A stretch of DNA of 64,000 nucleotides. It comes from Liopterus haemorrhoidalis. Taxonomy: Eukaryota; Arthropoda; Insecta; Coleoptera; Dytiscidae. The first letter of the stretch is position 1, and each line of letters opens with the position of its first letter. The stretch spans positions 1,617,001-1,681,000 of the forward strand of contig OZ020624.1 in the NCBI GenBank assembly GCA_963971575.1, given 5' to 3'. The position numbers and the translations under genes were made by a program. This document shows, piece after piece, positions 1 through 10,571 of this stretch. Below the pieces are notes generated by a model. The model saw nothing but the letters and a program-made list of their open reading frames with translations. It did not search any database and had not been told where the DNA came from.

Positions 1-891
1 ATATATTAAATATTTAAAATCATGGAGACAAAAAGCAAACTAGGTGGACGTGCTATTAATAGTCAAAAATTTTACATTGTTATGTAAGTACATATATTTA
101 GCGGGAAAACATCTGTATTACATTATTACATAGAATGTAAGCCTTTATTGTTTACAATCTACTTGAAATTGCTGGAGTTTGGAACAACGCGGGACGGGGG
201 TGCTCTGGCCAATAAACAAGTCGACAAAGTGAACGTCAAATGTAGTAATCACTTAAATCAAGCAGCTGCGTTTCTATAGTTTTGTTCTTCGACTGTGATG
301 GGAGGAACTTGTGTTTGTAGACGTACCTAACTGATGAATATAATGCACACGTGTAAGAATGTGAACTTGTTTCTCTGACTGTACTCTATATCTGACACTG
401 TCTTTCATAGTGCCCTCTCTGTGCGCACTAAAAGACACGCCCGGCCACGAGATATCTGTCGGACAATACATTTGTCGCACAACCGAAAATGATCTTTTAG
501 TGTTAATAAATAGTTTATTATCTTAGTCTAAAAGTTGCTAAGATTTTCGTTATAATAGTAACAGTTTAATGTTTATGTACTTATTTGTTATTTATAGATT
601 TGTAAGACTGGATTTCCATCAGACATAACTGCGTTTTCAAAAATGAAATAGAAAATATATACAATACCTTGCATAGCGCGGTTAATATAAAATATCTGAG
701 AAGAAGGGACAAAGACCATGAAAAACGAGACTTTTAAGCCTTATTTATAATAGATTTGCTATGTATCCATAGCATAAAAATTACAGTACTCTTTTTGTTC
801 TGTTTATTAGAGAAAGATGTTCAGAGCAGTAAAAGGCTTTGTCCCATCCTTATGGATATGCTATGCATTAAGTTATGCCTGTTAAGCCTGG
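1..891. repeat. Gene-free start of window with a diverged interspersed repeat
   Basis: No exon is recognisable. About 85-350 is a diverged copy of the sequence at 35072-35330: both share blocks around TATTTAGCGGGA, TATTGTTTACAAT, CCAATAAACAAGT-like and GTGTTTGTAGAC-like words in the same order, so it is an interspersed repeat of unknown class. 755-890 is also partly repeated at about 1130-1250 (word GCATAAAAATTACA). Confidence 0.5.
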
Positions 892-899
892 TTTATTAT

Positions 900-1125
900 C
901 AGTGGCAGCGCTAGCTCTTAAAATCTGGAGGGGCCAGGAAATATTTTAGTTAAATTCGGGGGGGCAGGAAATATTTGAGGAGGGTATCATTTTTTATGGA
1001 CAGATGAAAATACAAGTGATGACCTAAAAAAAAAGGTCCTCACTTGTACACATTATTCTCCAAGCATTTCTGGGGGGGGGAGCAATTTGGGGGGGGTTCC
1101 GGACCCCTTGCGAGCGTCGTCACTG
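900..1125. mobile_element. hAT-type MITE, G-rich, 8-bp TSD
   Basis: It begins CAGTGGCAGCGCTAGC and ends with the imperfect inverse GCGAGCGTCGTCACTG. It is flanked by a perfect 8-bp duplication TTTATTAT (892-899 and 1126-1133), which is the hAT signature. Related copies lie at 26981-27224 and 48324-48560. The interior holds G runs and one AAGTGATGACC/GGTCCTCACTT hairpin; there is no coding capacity. Confidence 0.85.
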
Positions 1126-2054
1126 TTTATTATATGTTATGGAACATAAGCATAAAAATTACACTACTTTGTTCTGTTTATTACAAACAGATGTTTCGAA
1201 GGGTCAAACCCATTGTTCAATTCTTATGCGTTATGTTATGGAATTATTATAAACCTTAACTTAAAAATTATAAAACTTAAGAAAATAACATTTTTTTAAA
1301 GTTTTTATATTAATTCAGTTGTAGAAAAAATATTGTGTGCTATGCATTAAGTTATGAAACTATAAACGAGGTTTAACACGTGTAACTTTGCTTGTTTACA
1401 CAGTTGTAGAAAACAACAATTTTCTTACGTTTTTAAATTAATTCAGTCGTAGAAAAAATATTGTGTGCATCTCGTAAGAAAAATAAGTTTAGCACTTTCG
1501 TGTGACTTGTTCGATTCGCAAAGAAATTTGCACTCTCTTATGCTAAACTTGCATTTTGCACATATTTTGTATAAATAACTTTTGTTTTTTAAAACAGTTG
1601 GAGTTCGAAAGTGTTCTAGTGCAGATTTGTTAATTTTGGTGGAAATCTGGTCTCTCTAATTTTTTTATTCATATGATAATAGCGGTGTTTCAACCATCTA
1701 GTTAATTTATTTGGAAAGTAATATCTCAATTATTTTTACTATAACATATTTCTGATATTGTAATACTGTGTGTTGCAATATTTTTTAACAACACTGTATA
1801 GTGTGGGAAAGTAAAGAATAAGCGAAAAGGGATACTGGGAAAACAATACGTAGCAAATCGTAAGTGATATACATCAGTGTTTCCCAACCGCCGGTCCGTG
1901 AGATTTTTTTTTTTACTATGCAACTATTCGCCTAATAAATTATAACCCACTTAATTTTGAGATGAAAATCTTGGTCTTTAATCTGTTAATTGCTTAAGTA
2001 ATAATTTGTTTCTTTTTTCACTAATTATATGAGATTTTTTATTTGTTGTTTTTT
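1126..2054. other. Gene-free; short tandem duplication and a hAT-like end
   Basis: Around 1310-1480 a block of about 135 bp is repeated twice (shared word TAGAAAAAATATTGTGTGC). At 1881 a typical hAT left end, CAGTGTTTCCCAACCGCC, is present without a matching right end. Nothing else is recognisable. Confidence 0.45.
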
Positions 2055-3099
2055 AAGGTTTTGTAGGTATGACCAAAAAACCCTTATACCGTCATTTTGT
2101 CGTCTGTCTGTCTGTCTGTTCGGTAAAAATTGTAGCCAAACGGCTAGACCTAGAGAGTTGAAATTTGGCATGCTTATACAACTCTTTGACCCGCACATAG
2201 GAAAAATACTAAAACATCTAAAAAACATATCCCCCTAAAAATATAAACAAATATGTGCTCATCGAAAAAAAAAAATATATTTTTTTATAATTCTGAGTAG
2301 GGTATCAAATGGAAGCCCTTGGTACGTGGATTAACGATCAAATTTTTATTTTTGCAAAATAAATTATTTTGAAGCGATTTTTGCCAAAATTGTTCAAAAA
2401 AATTTTTGTCCCACATCTGTAGCCCAGATGGTTTAAACTAAATATCTGCAAAAAATCTCAGTAATGTACATTGGTGTGAACCGGAATAGTACAACAGGAA
2501 TTTTTGATCAGATTATGTTTTCGGAAAATAACGTATTTTTTGTTTTTAAGTAAAATATGTAATATATTTAATCCGCTATTTAATATACTAAACGAGTGGA
2601 TCCTGTATAGCACAGTGGTATCGTTGTTGCTTAGTGAATTGAAACTACTGTAAGAAACAGTGTTCGAATCCCGCCAATTTTTATTTTTTCAGTTTTTTTT
2701 TTTGCATTTTTATTTTGTTTAAATTATTTTGTCATAATTCTAGTTATGTTTAGGTAAATGTTGCATTTAATTTTTAAAAGCGTAAATTTAATAAAAGCGT
2801 AACCAGTGGGAAGTGTTGAAATTATAATTTAATTCTATATTTGAAGGTATCAGAGGGCGAGGCTTATGATTTAAGCAACCAATGGAAGCCATAGGCGCAA
2901 TTTTCAAAATCTTAATGAACCTTGCTATATAAAAAAAATACTGCACATATTTAGAAACTTAAATAATGGTATTAGGCATTCGAATTAAAATTCATAAAAA
3001 AATATTTTGACATAAAATTTGTTTTGGCATCCCAAATAATCACACAGTTAATAAATACCTGCGAAACCCTGAAATGTGTGAAAATTCACACTTCACATC
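2055..3099. mobile_element. Non-coding element of the GGGTTTTGTAGG family, copy 1
   Basis: It runs from a left end (diverged GGTTTTGTAGGTATGACC followed by AAAAAACCC, forming a hairpin) to a right end that is its inverse (ATACCTGCGAAACCCTG) plus a palindrome TGTGTGAAAATTCACAC. The same ends bound copies at 48619-49252, 29454-30280 and 49490-50660. A CTGT microsatellite lies just inside the left end. No protein is encoded and the superfamily is not recognised. Confidence 0.65.
2596..2684 (+). repeat. tRNA-like SINE head inside the element
   Basis: An A-box-like TAGCACAGTGG and, about 45 bases later, a B-box-like GTTCGAATCCC are spaced as in a tRNA gene and followed by T runs that could stop RNA polymerase III. 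The block is missing from the otherwise matching copy at 48619-49252, so it looks inserted. No clean cloverleaf was derived, so it is called a SINE head rather than a tRNA gene. Confidence 0.5.
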
Positions 3100-4015
3100 A
3101 ATTTTTTTAGATCATCACTTGAAATTTAGAAGTGAGAACCTTATTCATAATTTAAATAATTTGGTTTTCCGCGTTGATCATTTATATATTCTCTAACCCC
3201 TTCTTTCATTTCCCACACTGTACAGTTATTTTAATCTGCAGCTAATATACATTCCAGTGTCTCTGATCTAATCGGATGAATGCATAAAATGCTATTCACT
3301 AAGTCTATTTATTTTCCTAGTTAAGTTAATTTAAGACAAATACCTCAGTTCGGGTTGTTGTTTTATTCTAAGAAAATAAAATCAATTTATGATTTATTTT
3401 TGGTATTGTAGATTGAACGCAAGTGCAAAATAGTATTTCACTTATTAAGTATTTTAATAATTAAGTATTAATTTAGTATTTTAGCGATAATTGTTTTAAA
3501 TTCTAAATAACACAGTACGTCTGAATCTTTTAACCAAGTTCGCTAAAGAAAATTTGGTATTGCGCATAGGTTAGATAATGTAGCAAAATCAAATTGAACA
3601 CACAATAGAAGTACATGTATTATGAGAAATTTTGTTTCTGTATATACTAATACTTTCACACTAGAAGTTTACGATAGGATGTTTAAGTTATGACTTTAAG
3701 TTCTAGTCTGAATGCGCGTGACTTTACTTTAATACAACTTAAAGACAGAGATTTTTATCTTAAAGTGAGGTCACGTGGTACGTATTGCCAACATAATTTC
3801 TAATTCTGTTTGAATTTGTGCTGTCAACATTTTATATTATCATAAACAAGAATACTGTATTATTATCGACGTTATAAGAAGTTTATACTTATTGTTATAA
3901 TTAAATTAGTTATTTTAATAATGTATTTAATACAATACAGAACCACAATAATTACGGTCAAAAAGTATTGATGGGTTAATACAGATGTAATATTTTTTTC
4001 CCACGACTATATATT
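3100..4015. other. Gene-free; half of a TIR element
   Basis: 3648-3960 matches, in inverted orientation, the right half of the complete element at 50931-51532 (shared words CTTTCACACTAGAA, GTGCTGTCAACATTTTATA and TCGACGTTATAAGAAG), so it is a truncated copy. 3111-3145 carries one AAGTGAGGACC-type minisatellite unit. Otherwise nothing is recognisable. Confidence 0.5.
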
Positions 4016-4600
4016 AAGTCGTCAGGGATGAAATCTGTAGAAAAAAGGCAAAGTTGGTTGATAACTTCCAAATATAAGAAATTATTTTATTCATCAAAGT
4101 ATGCACCCATATTGTCTATACACTTTTGCCATTTAAGCGGCAGGTTGTTCAGGCCGGTGGTATAAAACCCTAGTGGACAAGAGTCAATAAATTCCTGGAA
4201 GGCCAGTTTTACAGTATTGTCGGAATTAAACTGTTTTCCTATTAAAAAAAATGTCCAAATTGAGGAAGAAGTGGTAATCAGTGGGGGCTAGGTCTGGTGC
4301 GTATGGAGGATGATGAAGAAGTTCCAACTCCAATTCCTGTAGTTTTGCCAGTCATTTGTGCAGTGTGTGGTCTAGAAGCGTTGAAACCACTCGCGACACG
4401 TTCACTAATAGCGGCCTCACCATAAGTATTTGAAAGTATTCGATGAGCCTCAGCCGTAGATTTCTTCATATTGAAGCAGAAAATTAAAACCTCCCGCAAA
4501 TGACGAGAATTTGGCTCGTAAACTGACATTTTCAATCGAGAATAACTTTATGATGCAGACACAAATCGATTAATGTTTTTATGGGATTATGTTGACAGAT
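4016..4600 (-). pseudogene. Internally deleted mariner transposase
   Basis: The minus strand encodes a mariner N-terminal helix-turn-helix (about 4535-4380, motifs HLREVL, AEAHRIL, YGEAAISER) joined, with frame breaks, to the mariner C-terminus (about 4370-4040, matching the copy at 25975-26650). The central DD34D core is missing, so it cannot transpose itself. Confidence 0.75.
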
Positions 4601-5163
4601 GCCCAAGTTCATTGTATGACGTCTATGATCTATATATTTCGACCACTACTTACCGCTAAAGCCATCTCTAGGAAAACGGCGGAACCAAAGTTGTACACCG
4701 ATATATAAGATAAATTAAATTGTGTAATCTCCCTAGATAAGTAACCCAAATTAATATTTATTTTAAAGACAGAAATTAAAAGTTTTCCCCATATGGTCCG
4801 AATAGATCTATTAATTGACAAGTTGTCATCTGTTAAGAATTTACGATGCCCTTTTCACTTTAACTTTACATAGGTCTGAAGTTACAGTAATAAACATGTC
4901 TACACTTATCTTAAACGTCCCTATGAAATAGATTATTTTTTATCAGTTAATATTTTTTAATATTTGACTCTAGTTGGATAATTGTATTGAATTTAATTAT
5001 GACATTTTATTTCTAAAACAATACCAAATTACCTCCCTTACAGTATGAATTGTCATGAATCTCAGTTGTGTTTTTTTACTATGCGCTGAAGGAATGGTTA
5101 ATAATCTGTCTCAATTCGAGACTGTTAGTTGACAGGAAATTAGCTTAATATCGCGTATTATCC
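4601..5163. other. AT-rich, nothing recognised
   Basis: No ORF, splice-supported exon or repeat end was recognised. At 4849 there is a CCCTTTTCAC word resembling the end of the element at 50931-51532, without a partner. Confidence 0.4.
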
Positions 5164-5284
5164 TAATGCGCGCGCAGGCGATGCGAGAAAAATAAATGCG
5201 TTGTGCGGGAAAGAATAAATCCGCAGCAATGCGCATGTGCATTTTACGATAATTTTCATTCCCGCACTGCCTGCGCGCGCATTA
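5164..5284. mobile_element. Short GC-rich palindromic MITE
   Basis: The ends TAATGCGCGCGCAGGC and GCCTGCGCGCGCATTA are exact inverse complements, about 120 bp overall in an otherwise AT-rich stretch. No coding capacity. The class is unknown. Confidence 0.7.
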
Positions 5285-6244
5285 ATGACTTAATAATTTT
5301 TAAATTATATTTTCTTATTATTCATTGAAAAGTGGTAATCGGAGGAAAAGCATAGTGAGCAACACGCGCAGAATACATACTCCGCGCTAGTTGCACAATA
5401 TACTATTGTGTATGTACCGATACCTACTTGAATTAACAAAGTTTCATTTGTCGATGAAAGTTGCTATGTTTTTTACACAATAATAATTGTATTAAATAAA
5501 TAAATAACGTTCTATATCCCGAAATTTTGCATCCTGTTTGTGTAATGATTCATTTATTTGTGAATAATTTCATTAAATCAAATCATAATACTTTTGGTTA
5601 TAACCGGCATTTCAAATCTGTTACATATTGCGTAAACTAATGGACAGCTTTCCTCTGCAAATGAAACTAATGTCTCTCTACATTCAGACGTACTGTGCAA
5701 AATTCTAATATATGTTACGCCTTTCTCGTACTATAAGATATTAACTACACAGTGTAATAAAATATAAGGAAATAATTTAAGATTTATGTTGAACTTAACA
5801 TATTTATAATGCTTAAGCACAAGTTGCATGCTTAAATTATTTGTTAATATATTGTTTTAACTTGAGTGCTTACGAAAATTACCACCAGAGGCGCTGTGAG
5901 TCTCGTTGTAGTCACGTGTTACACCGATTGCAGCGCCACAAACGAATTAATGTTTGACACAAAAGTAAGCTCTTAAAACAATGTTTACAAATTGTATTCG
6001 TTAAAAGCTAAGCTTTAGAATATTATTAGTTTAATTGTTGTAAATAATAAGTACTAAGTACATAACAATTTTTGTCTTACAAATAGTAATACTCATAAAA
6101 CATTGATTTTCAAATATATTGTATGGAATCAATGAATAGTTCATCTTATAAATAATATGTTTTAAATGTTATTATTTATACTTAAAGGGTTACTTCTGTG
6201 ATGCTTCAAAACATTTCTTTCACGTTTTATTTAATTTTACATAA
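5285..6244. other. AT-rich, nothing recognised
   Basis: No ORF, exon or repeat end could be supported in this stretch. Confidence 0.4.
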
Positions 6245-6739
6245 ATGTTTGTATTTTTAAGGATTTTGTGGAGATCAAAAAACCCTTATACCATCACTTA
6301 TATGTCTTTTTATGGGTGCATTCGAGTTGTACAGGGTAGAGCGAGTGCTGAGCGAACAGTTGATGGTGACGTCATGAATAGAACACTAACGGAGCGCAGC
6401 AACTCGAACACGGAGCGAGCGTTGTTGTGACGTAATGTTTATAAAATCTAACCGTACAATTTTTTGCGGCGTTTTTACTGTTTTAGTTCACGTCAGGCAT
6501 GAATTAAAATTATATATCTCGGTTTTTCGTTGATTTTTTTTGATGAAAATATAAAATCAACCGCACGCTTCATTGCGATTCGTTTCACGTCATTGTTTGG
6601 CGCGTAAATGATGACGTCGCTGACCTCTTGGGAACAGTACTCTAGTATGTAGGTCATAGATTTTTTTTCACAAAATTCAGTGATACGGTTCTTCGATAAG
6701 ATATTTGTGAAAATAAAAGTTTCTTCGGTATCCTATAGC
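6245..6739. repeat. Degenerate start of a GGGTTTTGTAGG-family element
   Basis: It opens with TTTTGTGGAGATCAAAAAACCC followed by TTATACCATCA, a diverged version of the left end seen at 48619. The following 6310-6440 and 6590-6640 are less AT-rich with several GACGTCA words but hold no believable ORF. Confidence 0.4.
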
Positions 6740-7601
6740 AGAGTTTCCCAAACTGTGATCCGTGGAGCGTCTATAGGGAAATCGGCGAAACAGTGCAGTT
6801 GCGTCACTTGAATCGTCACAAAAAAATGTGACGTCAGGTTTAGTACGTTTACATTCATCTATTTAACGAATGTAATATTTGTACGAAACTGTACGAATTT
6901 GTACGTCACTTGTATCGAAATGAAATGAAAATATAAGAATAAGAACAGAATAGAAACAAATAAACTATTCTAATAGGCAAAATAGTCCTACAAAGAACTG
7001 ATGTGATCCAAAAATATGATCAAAGAAAAGAATATAAAAATAAGTTATAAATAACCTAAAAACTATGCAGTACACACAAAATCAAATAAGAAAATATATA
7101 ACTAAACACAAAACTGCTAAATAAACAACAAACTAAATAAAAAAAGTTTTTAGAAATTACTATAAGTTAGATATTTGAACACAAGTCAGTATCAAAACAC
7201 AACAGAAGTATTATTAAATGACAAATGTAAACATCGTTCTATTCAGGGATACCAATACACATGTGCCTATATTAAATAAACACTTAAAATTTGTAAATCT
7301 TGAAAATGACTATCGAACACAAACTAAATATAACTTCAAAAGGTATGTTTTAGTAAAATAAAAGAGTAAAGAGCAATATTAGTCTATAATTCACATACAA
7401 AAAAATCGATTTAGTTATTTTTTCGCCACTAAGTTTGTCATTGAAGTTATGACGCAAAATGACGAACTGCGCTGTTTTAGCGACTGAGCTATACTAGTGC
7501 TCCGTGATCTACTAATGTTGCTATATATATAGCAACGATAGTGCTCCGCGAATTCTTCTCATGAAAAGTATTCAGCAGCTTATAAAGTTGGAGAAACTCT
7601 A
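6740..7601. mobile_element. hAT-like element, degenerate
   Basis: The left end CAGAGTTTCCCAAACTGTG and the right end (inverse of TAGAGTTTCTCCAAC) form a terminal inverted repeat of hAT type. The interior has TCCGTGGAGC-like and GTGCTCCGCG words near both ends. A matching 8-bp duplication is not seen, so the insertion is old or the boundaries are inexact. No transposase. Confidence 0.45.
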
Positions 7602-7917
7602 TGGTAACAATAATGTGTTATTTGTATGATGAACTATAATTTAGAAAGTTATATTGTAGTCTGTGATGATAAGAAAGGGTGACTAAAACAAGTTAATTTT
7701 AAAAATCATTGAAAATAAAAGAGAATATGTAGTAATAGAGTTAATGTTAAAAGAAATTACAGTATTTTTATAATGGAAAATTATTAATTTATGCTTCCAA
7801 TTGTTTCTTTGGCTTATAAAATGGAGTATTTCTCAAATTGCAGAATTTTGCACTAATGAACAGAACTGACAAGTATTTAATTGTGAACATAGGGCGGATA
7901 GGTAACGCTAGAAGGCT

Positions 7918-8030
7918 GTGCGTTAAACAAAAGAACTATTTATATTATTGTTCTGTAGAGCTGGCCCCTCGTTGGGCGCCTGAATGAACTCTACAAAAAA
8001 TAATATAAACAGATTTTTTGTTTAACGCAC
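7918..8030. mobile_element. Fold-back MITE
   Basis: GTGCGTTAAACAAAA at the left and TTTTTTGTTTAACGCAC at the right extend into arms of about 45 bp (TATTTATATTATT and AATAATATAAA; CTGTAGAG and CTCTACA) around a short GC-rich loop. It would fold into a long hairpin. Confidence 0.65.
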
Positions 8031-8264
8031 TCCTTTTGTCATACGGAGTGTTACATTTGTTTATTTTGTTGTAAAATTCAGTACGTATTAAAACCTACAT
8101 TGTAAAAGCAATGTAGCTTTTACAAAACGAAAAATGCTATCACATTGCTTTTCAGCAAATGATTTATCTCTTCTATCTAATATTATTTATTGAAAAATAG
8201 CCTTTCAGTTTTGTTTGCAGTATTTTCGAAAAAAAAAAAATTGTTAGCCGACTGGGACATATGT

Positions 8265-8944
8265 AGTGTTTCTTTTGACATTTTTCATTTCTCGAGAAAT
8301 GAAAAATTAGACTTATTTTCTCGAGAATTCTCGAGAAAAATAATTATTAGAATATATATAATTTTTTAATGTTGAAAATATTTTAGAGTATAAAAGCATG
8401 TTAAAATTATAGTCAACTTTAAAGTACTAAAGTATTCATTTAAATAACATTAGAACAAATGAATATGGGGGCTTTAAAAATGAATACGAAAACGGCACGT
8501 AATCGCATATTAATTGAAATTACATATGTATAGAAAAATTTTCAAAAAATTAAGAAATTAATAATAATAGTAATAATTATTTTATTTAACTTGTAGGTAA
8601 TCTTTTATATAACAGTTCTAAACTGAACAAAAAATGAAATATAATTGATTATAATAAATAATACACTAAATTAAAATAAAATATTGTAACAATAAATGCT
8701 AATTAGCTAAATATTATAAATCGCTTCTTATCTGTTGCCACAGTTGCGTTGCGGGAGACAAAAGACAAAATTTATCAAAATTAAATTATAATCAGTGACT
8801 CACTAAAAATTATATTTTTTTAAAATAGTTTTTAAAAGCACAATGCGTTTAACGTGGCGTCGAAAAAAATTTACATTTCTCGAGAAATGAAAAATGAGAA
8901 TTATAACTTTTTCTCAAGAAATAATTCTCGAGAAGAAACACTAG
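8265..8944. mobile_element. hAT-like element with TTTCTCGAGAAA palindromes
   Basis: The terminal inverted repeat AGTGTTTCTT and AAGAAACACT(AG) is flanked by ACATATGT at 8257-8264 and 8945-8952, an exact 8-bp target duplication. Several CTCGAG-centred palindromes lie just inside each end, probably subterminal repeats for transposase binding. No ORF is left. Confidence 0.7.
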
Positions 8945-9163
8945 ACATATGTATGGTAACCCTAATTTTTTAAAATGTAATGTAAACTATTAAAAACAAT
9001 TTAAAATAACTTATATTGATGACTTATTTTATTTAAAAGAATGAAAATGGTAATTGTGTAGTATTGGTAAAAAATGCTGGAGACTAGAAGAAACTATTCT
9101 AATTATAGGAGAAGATTTTCAGTTAAGTTTTTGTTGGTACCAAATTACTTACTTGCTTAAGAC

Positions 9164-9514
9164 CCAGTTGCATAAAGCGTTGTTAACTATGTTGTTAGTT
9201 GACGGCGTTATTAAATATTTGACAATTTCTTGACGAAAAACGATTGTGTAGTTAGCAATGCTTTCAGCAACACTTGACGACATGATGCATAGTAAACTGC
9301 ATTGTCAGACTTAACAACGTTTTATACAACTAACCTGGTTAAAATCCAGTTGCATAGAGCGGTGTTAACCATTTCGTCAAGTAATCACACCGTCAGTTAA
9401 AGAAATTCTAGAAGTTTGACAATTTCATGATGAAAAATTATTGTGTACTTAACAATGTTTTCAACAACACTTGATGAGCATAGTTAAACTTAACAACGCT
9501 TTACGCAACTGAGC
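9164..9514. repeat. Two tandem copies of a small TIR element
   Basis: Two units of roughly 170 bp (9164-9338 and about 9346-9514) each begin CCAGTTGCATA(A/G)AGCG and end with an inverse such as CGCTTTACGCAACTG. They share internal words TTGACAATTTC and CAACACTTGA. A tandem duplication of a MITE is the simplest reading. Confidence 0.65.
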
Positions 9515-9957
9515 CTAAATGTTTTAACCGTGTTTTCAGTACCATCTTTTTTACACATTAAATAACCAATAACTTCTGAGAGTTAAATAACTGTTTTAAC
9601 AGAAGTTAGGGTTAAATTAATAAGTATTAAAATAATAAAAGTTTTATTTGACTTTGCTTGTTTTTCTTTTGTTTTGGTTGTATTTTAGGTAATAAGGGAG
9701 AAATACTTCATTGTGAAATTTTGGAATCTATGTTCGTCCGTTAGGCGAGACGAGTTATTGTTTTATATGAAATGGTATATTATAAAAATAATTATATTTA
9801 GGATAGTAACATCACAAATATTTTAACTCTGTTAATTATGTATACATCTACCTGTACACACATTAATACAAATAAATAAGAGTGACTTTAATACATTGTT
9901 TTAATTGGGGGGCAACGGTGAGTTTCAAGACTTTACAAAAGATCAAGTGCTACATAT
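9515..9957. other. Nothing recognised
   Basis: AT-rich sequence without a supportable exon or repeat boundary. Confidence 0.4.
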
Positions 9958-10318
9958 TGTCACGTGGGTAGTTAGATTGAAATAGAACTCCTGGTTTTAA
10001 CAATACAATTTATTAAATAATTATCAAATTTACAGTGTTATTGTATGATTGAATTTGTCTATGGAGTTGGGAAGTCTTCAGTCCTCCTCGTGTTGGCCGG
10101 AATCGGCTTGGACATATCTCCAAGGCGGAAGTTGCCCATCAGGGAGTTGAGGAGCCTTCTCCCACTCACATGGTGACTGCTGCTTGGCTCACCAGATGTA
10201 TTGATATATGGAGTCGTTCTCTGGGTCGTCACTTTGTTGAGTAGAACTTTGATGAGTAGAGAAGTAGGCTAGGTTCCTCTGCCCGGATGACGTACGACAT
10301 CCATTTACTTAAGTTACA
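9958..10318 (-). repeat. Possible solo LTR
   Basis: Read on the minus strand the segment starts TGTAACTTAAG and ends CACGTGACA, has TG...CA termini, a TATATA-like motif, and an AATAAA signal about 40 bp before the end, the usual LTR layout. No flanking target duplication is seen and no internal retrovirus-like coding sequence is adjacent. Tentative. Confidence 0.4.
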
Positions 10319-10571
10319 GAATAACCCCCCCCCCCCAGTCCAACACACTACTAGATTGGTGCAGTGGTGTACGTCTAATTTTGTCCCTATAATGTTGCCA
10401 GTTCTGGAGAAACTAAATGAGTTTTTTTAAACACTGTATGCTACTTACTAATTGTTATGCTGTATTACTAATTAATTATTTTCCCTAGTATTTATTATAT
10501 TTGTCATATTGATATTTATATAGCATAAAATAAAAGAAATATGTGGGGAAATATGTTTTTTGCCTTCTGGA

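Noticed and set aside
5164..5284. CpG-island-like promoter
   Set aside because: The GC richness is confined to exact inverted ends of a 120-bp element, so it is a MITE.
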